A stretch of DNA of 64,000 bases, from positions 1 through 64,000 of the forward strand of contig JAFURZ010000016.1 in the NCBI GenBank assembly GCA_017480785.1, given 5' to 3'. Both the position numbers and the translations under genes were made by a program. Position 1 is the stretch's first letter. Every line of letters starts with the position of its first letter. Below are positions 17,956 to 24,912 of this stretch, piece by piece. The stretch is from Bacteroidales bacterium (GTDB taxonomy: Bacteria; Bacteroidota; Bacteroidia; Bacteroidales; P3). Below the pieces are notes generated by a model, which saw nothing but the letters and a program-made list of their open reading frames with translations, made no database searches and had not been told where the DNA came from.

Positions 17956-18891
17956 TCATTGTTTCATTTTCAACAGAGCCGCTGCGCCGAGGATGGCCAC
18001 CTCGTTGGCACGCAGCTCGCTCATGCGTATCTGGCAGGTGCCGCTGAAGATATTGAGCAGGTACTTGTCGAAGGCGGCACGCAGCGGACGCAGCAGCGGC
18101 TCGCCCACCTGTGCCGGGCCACCCATGAGGAAGATGGCCTCGGGGGCCGAGAAGGTGACGGCGTTGGCCATGGCCAGACCCAGCTGGTCACCCACCACCT
18201 CCCACGTCTTCAAGGCTACGGGGTCGCCCTGGTGGGCCAGCTCGCCTATCATCTTGCTGGTGATGTCAGGACTGACGGGGATATCCTTCAGCTCGCAATA
18301 GGTCTGCACGATGCCGCGGGCCGAGGTGTAGGTCTCCAGGCAGCCCTCGCGGCCGCAGGAGCACTTGCGGCCATGCTGGTAGAGGATGGCGTGGCCCAGC
18401 TCGCCGGCGGCGCCGGTGGAGCCGTGCACCAGCCGGCCGTCGACGACGATGCCGCTGCCCACGCCGGTACCCAGCGTGAACATGATGAAGTGCTTCATAC
18501 CCCGCGCGCCGCCATAGACATACTCGCCGTAGGCCGCCGCATTGGCGTCGTTGCTGAGCACCACCGGCACGTCGCGGTACTTGTGTATCTCCTTCTCGAA
18601 ATTGAGGTTGCCCTTGATGGTGAGGTTGGGGGCATTATCCACACAGCCGGTGTAGAAATTACCGTTGGGGGCGCCGATACCGATGCCTTCCAGCTGCACC
18701 GTCATGCCGTCGATGGCCGACTGGTCGGCCACCATGGACTCTATCTCGCGCATCATGTCGCGCACGTAGGGTTCCAACTCGGTATAGGCGTTGGTCGGTA
18801 TGTTCCGACGCTGCACAATGTTGCCGTTCTCGGTCACCAGCCCCATGTCGGTGTTGGTGCCACCCATATCAACTCCAATAGAATACTTCAT
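17956..18891 (-). CDS. ROK family sugar kinase (glucokinase-like)
   Basis: A 311-residue ROK protein. It has the N-terminal ATP site DMGGTNTDMG, the sugar-binding region GIGIGAPNGN and VVLSNDANAAAYGE, FTLGTGVGSGIVVDGRLVHG, the active-site GELGHAI and the zinc site CSCGREGCLE. There is no DNA-binding helix at the N-terminus, so it is an enzyme rather than a ROK repressor. Glucose is the default substrate for this subgroup, but N-acetylmannosamine or mannose are possible given the GH92 gene directly downstream. Preceded by a good promoter at 18915-18945. The length is normal for the family. Confidence 0.88.
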   Translation of the reverse strand: MKYSIGVDMGGTNTDMGLVTENGNIVQRRNIPTNAYTELEPYVRDMMREIESMVADQSAIDGMTVQLEGIGIGAPNGNFYTGCVDNAPNLTIKGNLNFEKEIHKYRDVPVVLSNDANAAAYGEYVYGGARGMKHFIMFTLGTGVGSGIVVDGRLVHGSTGAAGELGHAILYQHGRKCSCGREGCLETYTSARGIVQTYCELKDIPVSPDITSKMIGELAHQGDPVALKTWEVVGDQLGLAMANAVTFSAPEAIFLMGGPAQVGEPLLRPLRAAFDKYLLNIFSGTCQIRMSELRANEVAILGAAALLKMKQ

Positions 18892-18914
18892 AATATATTA
18901 TCTTTTTTAAAGTG

Positions 18915-18945
18915 CAAAGATACACACTTTTCCAGATATGGCAAA
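18915..18945 (-). promoter_or_regulatory. Promoter for the ROK / GH92 operon
   Basis: TTTG, 19 bases, TATCTTTG on the minus strand, 24 bases before the ROK start codon. Confidence 0.75.
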
Positions 18946-18996
18946 AAAAAGTTTCGTTCCTTGGCGAAACATGCCGCCCAGAATGGGCGACCCTCT

Positions 18997-19108
18997 GAGT
19001 AACCCCACACGGGAGTGTGGGGCAGTCACGTCAATAATGTTAGCATCTCATATCTGGGTCCCCACACTTCCGTGTGGGGTTACTGAAAGGCCCTGCCTTC
19101 GGCAGGGG
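18997..19108. repeat. Family G palindromic block (TAACCCCACAC type)
   Basis: Outer arms GAGTAACCCCACACGGGAGT... and its complement (CCACACTTCCGTGTGGGGTTACT) enclose about 37 bases. Each arm is itself a small palindrome. It is followed by a CCCTGCC-TTC-GGCAGGG hairpin that may terminate the barrel gene. A related block lies at 58758-58970. Confidence 0.75.
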
Positions 19109-19194
19109 GCGACAGGAAAGAATGATAAGGAAACGGTTGCCCTTCCGCAATGGGACGAGCAACCGTGTCTCTGTCAACTAATCGCTACCTGTTA

Positions 19195-19665
19195 TTAGAA
19201 GGTGTAGCGGATACCGAGGGCGATGTCACCCCAGTGGAAGTTGGTCTCGGGAATCAGGTAGAAGCAAGGACGGATGTCGAGGCTCAGCTGAATGGGGATG
19301 GCGCTGAACTGATACTCCAGACCAAGCTGACCGGCCAGACCAAGGGCCACGTCGCTGTCGCTGTCACCGTAGCCGTTCTCCCAGCTCCAGTAGGCCACGC
19401 GGGCACCGACACCGGCGAACCAGCCGAAGCCGCTGCCGATTTCACCCTGCCACTGGTAGATGCCAGTCAGCGAGAAGTCGGTGTGGTGGTCGCCACTGCT
19501 GTAGCCGAGGTCGATTTCCACGCGGTTGCCGAAGTTCCACAGGGTGGAGAGCTCGGCACCGTAACCCTGGCCGCCACCGAGGCGGACACCAATACCGGAA
19601 AGCTGTGCGTTGGCCGCAGTGCTCATGGCAAAAACGGCGACGATTGCGATGATGATTTTCTTCAT
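19195..19665 (-). CDS. Small outer membrane beta-barrel protein
   Basis: A 156-residue protein with a classic signal peptide (ending STAANAQ), eight or so amphipathic strands and a terminal LGIRYTF, which matches the C-terminal aromatic signal for BAM insertion. The length fits an eight-stranded OmpX/OmpA-like barrel. Function is unknown. The start is the ATG before the signal peptide; the promoter lies at 19730-19760. It is monocistronic by spacing, with a possible hairpin terminator at 19090-19108. Confidence 0.8.
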   Translation of the reverse strand: MKKIIIAIVAVFAMSTAANAQLSGIGVRLGGGQGYGAELSTLWNFGNRVEIDLGYSSGDHHTDFSLTGIYQWQGEIGSGFGWFAGVGARVAYWSWENGYGDSDSDVALGLAGQLGLEYQFSAIPIQLSLDIRPCFYLIPETNFHWGDIALGIRYTF

Positions 19666-19729
19666 TTTGTGTTGGTTTTTAATGTGTTATTTAAAAATTA
19701 ACTGACGTTTTCCTCAAATATTCCAAATG

Positions 19730-19760
19730 CAAAGATAAGTTAATTTTTCCAAACAGCCAA
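19730..19760 (-). promoter_or_regulatory. Promoter for the small barrel gene
   Basis: A TATCTTTG box on the minus strand (19730-19737) with TTG 20 bases upstream; 65 bases before the start codon. Confidence 0.65.
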
Positions 19761-19821
19761 GAAAAAAATCATTTTTAACATTTACAACACCCCTTCCCGC
19801 CGCTCGTCCTCCTCCCCGTCA

Positions 19822-19930
19822 CCTCCGCCATTTTAACGGTAGTATTACGGTAGTATTACGGTAGTATTACGCTTTAAAAGCGTAATACTACCGTAATACT
19901 ACCGTAATACTACCGTTAAAATGGCGGAGG
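19822..19930. repeat. Family H: perfect 109-bp palindrome with internal triplicate
   Basis: Two 50-base arms are exact complements around a 9-base centre (CTTTAAAAG). Each arm contains three copies of ACGGTAGTATT and ends in CCTCCGCCATTTTA. It would form a very long hairpin or cruciform. A shorter, diverged relative lies at 37945-38030. Confidence 0.95.
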
Positions 19931-20013
19931 ATGTAGGGGGAATGGAGGGGGTAGAAATGGGGGTGGTCGGGGGCATTTTCCACTTCGATGGCGTGCAATT
20001 GAAAAAAATTGTG

Positions 20014-20021
20014 TAATTTTG
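20014..20021 (+). promoter_or_regulatory. Candidate -7 box of tsaD, almost leaderless
   Basis: TAATTTTG ends 9 bases before the tsaD ATG. No clear -33 box is present. If used, the mRNA leader is only a few bases long. Confidence 0.5.
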
Positions 20022-20030
20022 CAGCCGATT

Positions 20031-21113
20031 ATGACTACAATCCTAGCTATAGAATCCAGTTGCGACGACACGTCGGCAGCGGTGCTGCGCGACGACTGCC
20101 TGCTCTCCAATGTCATTGCGAGCCAGAAGGTTCACGAGCAATATGGTGGCGTGGTGCCCGAGTTGGCCTCGCGCGCGCACCAACAGAATATCATTCCCGT
20201 GGTCGACGCCGCCATCCGCCAGGCGGGCATCGGCAAGGAGGACATCGACGCGGTGGGCTTCACCCGCGGCCCGGGCCTGCTGGGCTCGCTGCTGGTGGGT
20301 GTGAGCTTTGCCAAGAGTTTCGCCACGGCCCTGGGCGTCCCCCTCATCGAGGTGAACCACCTGCAGGCGCACGTGCTGAGCCACTTTATACAGCCTCACC
20401 CCCTTACCCCTCTCCGATTGGAGAGGGGGGCAGATAGTACCGGCAATCCACTCCCCTCTCCAATCGGAGAGGGGCTGGGGGTGAGGCCGCAATTCCCATT
20501 CATCTGCCTGCTGGTGAGCGGAGGCCACACACAGATACTGCTGCTGCGCGACCATTTCGACATCGAGTGCCTCGGCACCACCATCGACGACGCGGCGGGC
20601 GAGGCCATCGACAAGGCGGCCAAGATTATGGACCTCGGCTATCCCGGCGGCCCCGTCATCGACCGGCTGGCCAAGGAGGGCGATGCCGACGCCTTCCACT
20701 TCGCCACCCCCCACATCGAGGGCTACAACTACTCGTTCAGCGGCATCAAGACGTCGTTCCTCTACTTCCTGCGCGACCGGCTGAAGGAGGAGCCCGACTT
20801 CATCGAGCGGCACAAGGCCGACCTCTGCGCCTCTATCCAGAAGACCATCGTCAGCTTCCTGCTGAAGAAGGTGGAGCGCGCCGCCCTGGACCACCACGTG
20901 CGCCAGGTGGCCATCGCCGGCGGCGTGAGCGCCAACAGCTACCTGCGCAGCGAGTTGCAGCGCATCTGCCACAAGCACCACTGGCAGGCCCTCGTCCCGC
21001 CGTTCCAGTTCTGCACCGACAATGCCGCCATGGTGGGCATCGCGGCCTATTTCAAATACCAGCGCGGCGAGTTCGCCGACATCAGCCTGCCCCCCTATAC
21101 CCGATCAAATTGA
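20031..21113 (+). CDS. tsaD: tRNA N6-adenosine threonylcarbamoyltransferase TsaD with an in-frame repeat insertion
   Basis: A 360-residue TsaD (Kae1/Gcp family), which transfers threonylcarbamoyl to A37 of ANN-decoding tRNAs, an essential modification in most bacteria. Seen: LAIESSCDDTSAAVL at the start, the metal site NHLQAHVLSH near 107-116, LVSGGHTQILLL, GEAIDKAAKI, YPGGPVIDRLA, FSGIKTSFL and AIAGGVSANSYLR. Between HFI (about 119) and FPFICLLVSGG (about 154) lies a 30-odd residue segment encoded by an inverted pair of family A repeats (20393-20487), where the family normally has about ten variable residues; the reading frame is preserved. The start at the ATG 20031 matches the family; the stop codon falls in the family C repeat that follows. 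Confidence 0.95.
   Translation: MTTILAIESSCDDTSAAVLRDDCLLSNVIASQKVHEQYGGVVPELASRAHQQNIIPVVDAAIRQAGIGKEDIDAVGFTRGPGLLGSLLVGVSFAKSFATALGVPLIEVNHLQAHVLSHFIQPHPLTPLRLERGADSTGNPLPSPIGEGLGVRPQFPFICLLVSGGHTQILLLRDHFDIECLGTTIDDAAGEAIDKAAKIMDLGYPGGPVIDRLAKEGDADAFHFATPHIEGYNYSFSGIKTSFLYFLRDRLKEEPDFIERHKADLCASIQKTIVSFLLKKVERAALDHHVRQVAIAGGVSANSYLRSELQRICHKHHWQALVPPFQFCTDNAAMVGIAAYFKYQRGEFADISLPPYTRSN
20393..20487. repeat. Family A composite element (inverted pair) inside tsaD
   Basis: A left copy (20393-20428) and an inverted right copy (20450-20487) around 21 bases. It is translated in frame as PHPLTPLRLERGA ... LPSPIGEGLGVRP. Confidence 0.9.
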
Positions 21114-21212
21114 AAATTGAAAATTGAAATTATCATATCACGAAAAACCCTCCGGCTAGTGTTTTGCGCCAGCCTGTTTTTCATTTTTCAATTTTCAATA
21201 TTCAATTCGCTG
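21106..21212. repeat. Family C composite element at the tsaD / porP junction
   Basis: A left arm of AAATTGAAAATTGAAA units (21106-21131) and an inverted right arm (21177-21212) around about 45 bases. It provides the tsaD stop codon (TGA in ATTGAA) and overlaps the start and signal peptide of the PorP-like gene. Confidence 0.8.
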
Positions 21213-22133
21213 AAGGCGCAGGACATCCACTTCTCGATGCTCGACCTGGACCCGCTGCTGTTCAACCCCGCCTACAGCGGTTTCTTCGACGGCACGGGGC
21301 GCTTCGGCGTGGTCTACCGCAACCAGTGGGCGTCGGTGAGCACCCCGTTCCAGACCCTCACGGCCACGGCCGAGGTGGGCCTGATGCGCAGCACGCGCAA
21401 CCGCAACGGGCTGAGCGCAGGCCTGTGGCTCACGGGCGACCGCGCCGGCTCGCTTGACTACGGCGCCACCACCACCAGCGCCATCGCCTCCTACTTCCAG
21501 GCCCTGGGCGACGGCAGCAACCTAGTCTCCCTGGGCGTGGAGGGCGGCATCGGGCAGGTTGGGTTCAATCCCGACAACATAGCGTTGCCCGAGACCGAAG
21601 AGCACTTCACGTCGACCCACGCCTTCTACCCCACCTTGGGGGCCGGCGTGGCCTGGTTCTGCCAGTGGAGCGAGACCCTCTACACCAAGGCGGGCTTCTC
21701 GATGCGCAACATCAACGAGCCCGACGTGAGCTATCTGGAGACCGGCGACTCGCGGCTGGCACGGCGGTGGAACCTCTATGCCCGCGGCGAATGGCGCGGC
21801 TGGCCGCGGCTGGGCCTGCTGCCGGTGGTGGGATTCCAACACCAAGGGGCCTACAGCGAACTGGTCTACGGGTGCGACGTGCGGTGGTATCTCAACGAGC
21901 GGCCGCGCGACTACCTGGTGCTCAGCGCCGGCGTTACAGGCCGCCATGCCGACGCCGCCAGCATCAACCTGGCCGTGCTGTGGCACGAGTGGACCTTCGC
22001 CTTCAGCTACGACGCCAACCTCTCGCGCCTGGCCGAGGCCAGCCACACCCTCGGCGCCTTCGAGCTCGGCGTACTCTACATGATTGGCAAGAAAGACAAG
22101 AAACACAAGGCCATGCCGTGCCCCATATTCTGA
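21117..22133 (+). CDS. PorP/SprF family type IX secretion outer membrane protein
   Basis: About 320-338 residues. After the signal come QDIHFSMLDLDPLLFNPAYS, the YRNQWASVSTPFQT motif and a barrel-like remainder ending KAMPCPIF, all typical of PorP/SprF proteins that associate with T9SS and gliding machinery. There is no in-frame ATG before the mature part: the frame opens at TTG 21117, with GTG 21156 as the alternative. The signal peptide (VFCASLFFIFQFSIFNSLKA) is largely encoded by the right arm of a family C repeat, so the original start has probably been overwritten. The gene ends in a TGATG overlap with the OmpA-type gene, which suggests coupling. As is common, the PorP gene sits beside a partner gene for the T9SS envelope complex. 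Confidence 0.85.
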   Translation: MKIEIIISRKTLRLVFCASLFFIFQFSIFNSLKAQDIHFSMLDLDPLLFNPAYSGFFDGTGRFGVVYRNQWASVSTPFQTLTATAEVGLMRSTRNRNGLSAGLWLTGDRAGSLDYGATTTSAIASYFQALGDGSNLVSLGVEGGIGQVGFNPDNIALPETEEHFTSTHAFYPTLGAGVAWFCQWSETLYTKAGFSMRNINEPDVSYLETGDSRLARRWNLYARGEWRGWPRLGLLPVVGFQHQGAYSELVYGCDVRWYLNERPRDYLVLSAGVTGRHADAASINLAVLWHEWTFAFSYDANLSRLAEASHTLGAFELGVLYMIGKKDKKHKAMPCPIF

Positions 22134-23698
22134 TGGAGATGAGAAGGATGAACGGAAAGACAAGGAAGGTGGTCATGCTGGTTTGCGTCAGCATGGTCTT
22201 TCACCTTCCTCTTTTCTCTTTCCACTCGCTCCAAGCCCAATACAAGGTGACCCACCTGGAGAAGCCCTACAACACCTCGGGCAGCGAGACGGGGGCCTTG
22301 CAGCTGGGCGACACGGTGCTGGTCTACTCGGCCATGCCGCCCAAGGTATCGAAAGGGAGCACCTTCGACTACAGCGACGCCCTGATGCAGCTCTATCAGG
22401 TGCGCATAGCCAAGAGCGGCAAGCTGGCGCGCCCCAAGCCCTGCCGCTGGGGTTTCAACGGCAAGCGCGACCACACGGGCAACCTAGCCATCGACCCAGC
22501 GAACCGCGACGCCTACTTCACGCGTGGCGACGTGGAGACCCTGCGGTGCGACATCTGGTGGGCCCGCGGCCTGAAGCGGCGCGGATGGGAGAAGCCGCAG
22601 CGCCTGCGCGGTCCCGTGAACGACAAGCAGTACACCGCCACCCACCCCGCCGTGGGGCGGCTGGACGACACGACGGCCATCCTCTACTTCGTCAGCGACC
22701 GGCCGGGGGGCATGGGCGGCATGGATATATGGTATGCGCTGGTGCGCGACGGGGTCGCCTCCGAGCCTGTCAACCTGGGACCGCAGGTGAACAGCGCCAG
22801 CGACGAGATGACCCCGTTCTACGACCAGCTGAACGGCGTGCTCTATTTCAGCAGCGACCGTGCGGGCGGCAAAGGGGGCTTTGACATCTATTGTGCCGTG
22901 GGCGGGCGCAACACCTGGCAGCAGGCCGAGGCGGTGTGCGGATGCCTCAACAGCGAACAGAACGACCTCTACTTCACCATCGCCGCGCACGACGCGGCCA
23001 GCGGCATCCCCATCGCCGGCTACCTCAGCTCCAACCGCAAGGACAGCTACTTCCTCAGCGACTCGATGTGCTGCAACGACCTATACAAGTGGGTAGTGGA
23101 TAGTGGGCAGTGGGTAGCACCAGAGCCACCTGCACCCGATACACTACCCACTACACACTATCCACTACCCACTACCCACTTCCCGTTGCCCCTCTACTTC
23201 CACAACGACGACCCCGACCCGGGGAGCCACGACACCGCCACGGCGGCCGACTATGCCGACTGCCAGCTGCGCTATGCCCTGCTGCGCAGCCAGTACATGG
23301 CCCACCAGCCGACGGCCGCCGACTCGGCCGCCATGCAGCAGTTCTTCGACAGCTGCGTGGTGGGGCACTACGACCGCATGCTCGGGTTGCTGGAGCACCT
23401 GCGGCAGGTGCTGGCCGACGGGCGCCGGGTGGAGCTCACGGTGACGGGCTACGCCTCGCCGTTGCATACCGACCGCTACAACCACGCCCTCTCGCAGCGC
23501 CGCATCGGCTCGCTGGAGAATATGATACGCGCGTGGCGGGGCGGCACGCTGGCCGCGGCGCTGGACGACGGCCGCCTGCGCATCGTGCAGCAGCCTATGG
23601 GCATCGACAAGTCACGCCCCTCGTCCACCGACCCCGTCTACAGCCTGTCGGCCGCCATGGCACGACGCATCGAGGTGGTCGGTTGCGAAATTTTTTGA
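22133..23698 (+). CDS. OmpA-domain envelope protein with PD40-like repeats (PorP partner)
   Basis: 521 residues from the ATG that overlaps the PorP stop (ATG at 22148 is also possible). A signal peptide (about 1-35, ending HSLQAQ) is followed by PD40/WD40-like blades (LYFVSDRPGGMGGMDIWYA and LYFSSDRAGGKGGFDIYCA) near 205-265, then a C-terminal OmpA-like peptidoglycan-binding domain (about 360-521) with VTGYASPLHTDRYN and LSQRRIGSLENM. The arrangement resembles PorE/SprE-type proteins but without the TPR part. Between the blades and the OmpA domain, residues about 320-351 are encoded by a family B repeat (WVVDSGQWVAP ... LPTTHYPLPTTHFPLP). It probably links the T9SS outer-membrane complex to peptidoglycan. 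Confidence 0.8.
   Translation: MEMRRMNGKTRKVVMLVCVSMVFHLPLFSFHSLQAQYKVTHLEKPYNTSGSETGALQLGDTVLVYSAMPPKVSKGSTFDYSDALMQLYQVRIAKSGKLARPKPCRWGFNGKRDHTGNLAIDPANRDAYFTRGDVETLRCDIWWARGLKRRGWEKPQRLRGPVNDKQYTATHPAVGRLDDTTAILYFVSDRPGGMGGMDIWYALVRDGVASEPVNLGPQVNSASDEMTPFYDQLNGVLYFSSDRAGGKGGFDIYCAVGGRNTWQQAEAVCGCLNSEQNDLYFTIAAHDAASGIPIAGYLSSNRKDSYFLSDSMCCNDLYKWVVDSGQWVAPEPPAPDTLPTTHYPLPTTHFPLPLYFHNDDPDPGSHDTATAADYADCQLRYALLRSQYMAHQPTAADSAAMQQFFDSCVVGHYDRMLGLLEHLRQVLADGRRVELTVTGYASPLHTDRYNHALSQRRIGSLENMIRAWRGGTLAAALDDGRLRIVQQPMGIDKSRPSSTDPVYSLSAAMARRIEVVGCEIF
23089..23183. repeat. Family B palindromic repeat inside the OmpA-type gene
   Basis: GTGGGTAGTGG-type units on the left and CCACTACCCAC-type units on the right around about 40 bases with TAGCACC. 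In frame with the host gene. Related copies: 31303-31377 and 36014-36097. Confidence 0.85.
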
Positions 23699-23762
23699 TT
23701 TTTTTTTGTAAGATTCGGCACCCCTATGCGTCATTAGAGTGTACGACACGGAAAAAAGGACA

Positions 23763-24248
23763 ATGGATACCTTCCTCGATACACTGATGCACCTGCAACC
23801 CGCCATGCAAGTCATGGCCGAACGACTGCTTCACTCCGTCACCGACGCGGAAGACGCCGTGCAGGAGACCGTCGTCGAGCTGTGGGAGAAGCGCACCGGC
23901 CTGGTGAAGGTGCAGAACCTCGAAGGCTACGCCATGCAGGCCGTCAAATACCGCTGCCTGTCGCTGCTGCGCCGCAGCAAGACCCTCTCGCTCGACGAGA
24001 TGGGCGAGATGGAGAGCCTGAGCGACGAGGATGCCGTGGCCGAAGCCGCCCTCATGGAAGAACGGGCCGCCGCGCTGGACCGTATGATGGACCGCCTGCC
24101 CGAGAAGCAACGCCAGGCCATACAGCTGCGCTACATCGACCAGCTGAGCCACGAGGAGATGCAGCAACGCCTGCAGATGAGCAGCACCCACGTCTACGCC
24201 ACCCTCTCGCGCGCCGTAAGCGCACTGAAAACAATGATAAAACAATGA
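23763..24248 (+). CDS. ECF-type RNA polymerase sigma factor
   Basis: 161 residues: region 2 (about 10-80, with DAEDAVQETVVELWEK and YAMQAVKYRCLSLLRR) and region 4 (about 105-158, with LPEKQRQAIQLRYIDQLSHE and a helix-turn-helix MQQRLQMSSTHVYATLSRAV). This is the usual sigma-70 family group IV layout. The start is the ATG at 23763; the upstream GTG at 23739 is less likely. The stop overlaps the next start by 4 bases (ATGA), the classic sigma/anti-sigma coupling. It probably controls its own operon and envelope genes. Confidence 0.88.
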   Translation: MDTFLDTLMHLQPAMQVMAERLLHSVTDAEDAVQETVVELWEKRTGLVKVQNLEGYAMQAVKYRCLSLLRRSKTLSLDEMGEMESLSDEDAVAEAALMEERAAALDRMMDRLPEKQRQAIQLRYIDQLSHEEMQQRLQMSSTHVYATLSRAVSALKTMIKQ

Positions 24249-24904
24249 ACACCATGGAAGATAAAGAACTCCAAGAGCTATTCGCCGCCAAGCGCACCGT
24301 CGAGGCCAACCGTCGCCGGCAGGAGGCCCTGCGCCGGATGCTCGAAGCCGACGGCGAGGCCACCGCACCGCGCCGCAAGGTGCGGCCCCTCTGGCCCGTG
24401 TGGACCGGTGCGGCCGCCGCCGTAGTGGCACTGCTGCTGATGACGCTGCCGGCCCTCTTCGTCCAAGAGGAGAGCGCCCCGATGCTGGTGGCCGAAGCCG
24501 AAGTGCCCGAGGTGCAGCCGGCCCCCGCCCGGGAGGTGACCGTCCCCACGGCCCCCGCCGCCCCGCAACACACCAAACCGGCAAAGGCAGAGAAGACAGA
24601 GACTATAGGAACTATAGATACTATAGGGGCTATAGGAACTATAGGAACTATAGATACTATAGGAACTATAGATACTATAGGAACTATAATACTAGAAGAA
24701 GCGGCGCCGGCGGTGACAGTGCCGGCCGACGTGGCCCCCACCCCCCGCGTCATGCGCCGCACCAGCACCCTCATCGCCTGCACCGAAGGCTGCAAGGCCC
24801 CCGAAGGCACCCCCGAGACCTCGTCGCGCAACCTGCAGATAAACTTCTTCAACAACGACAACTACGCCGACGCCACCATCTATTCGATTCCCATCAATAA
24901 ATAA
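24245..24904 (+). CDS. Membrane anti-sigma-like protein with low-complexity insert
   Basis: 219 residues. An acidic/basic cytoplasmic N-terminal part (about 1-48) is followed by one membrane helix (about 53-75, WTGAAAAVVALLLMTLPALF), then a Pro/Ala/Glu-rich periplasmic part. Position (ATGA overlap with the sigma gene) and topology indicate an anti-sigma factor, although no zinc-binding HxxxC motif is visible. Residues about 118-147 are an iteration of T-I-G and T-I-D-T-I-G units encoded by a near-exact ACTATAGGA / ACTATAGAT repeat, probably a neutral expansion in a linker. A second in-frame ATG at 24254 is an alternative start. Confidence 0.65.
   Translation: MNTMEDKELQELFAAKRTVEANRRRQEALRRMLEADGEATAPRRKVRPLWPVWTGAAAAVVALLLMTLPALFVQEESAPMLVAEAEVPEVQPAPAREVTVPTAPAAPQHTKPAKAEKTETIGTIDTIGAIGTIGTIDTIGTIDTIGTIILEEAAPAVTVPADVAPTPRVMRRTSTLIACTEGCKAPEGTPETSSRNLQINFFNNDNYADATIYSIPINK
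24596..24692. repeat. Short tandem repeat ACTATAGGA / ACTATAGAT
   Basis: Ten or so 9-base units (ggaactata, gatactata) in the periplasmic linker of the anti-sigma-like gene; the unit length keeps the frame, and the peptide is GTIDTIGTI-like. Confidence 0.85.
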
Positions 24905-24912
24905 TCACCGAT

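Larger units (their letters stand above)
18892..19194. other. Intergenic region with promoter and family G palindromes
   Basis: No gene is seen. It holds the ROK promoter (18915-18945) and a nested inverted-repeat block (18997-19108). An 86-residue frame across it is made largely of repeat sequence. Confidence 0.6.
19666..20030. other. Divergent intergenic region with large perfect palindrome
   Basis: It lies between the barrel gene (minus) and tsaD (plus). It contains the barrel promoter, the 109-bp palindrome at 19822-19930 and a -7 box for tsaD at 20014-20021. No gene was recognised. Confidence 0.6.

Noticed and set aside
18938-19198. 86-codon plus-strand frame
   Set aside because: Lies over a promoter and a palindromic block; no coding character.
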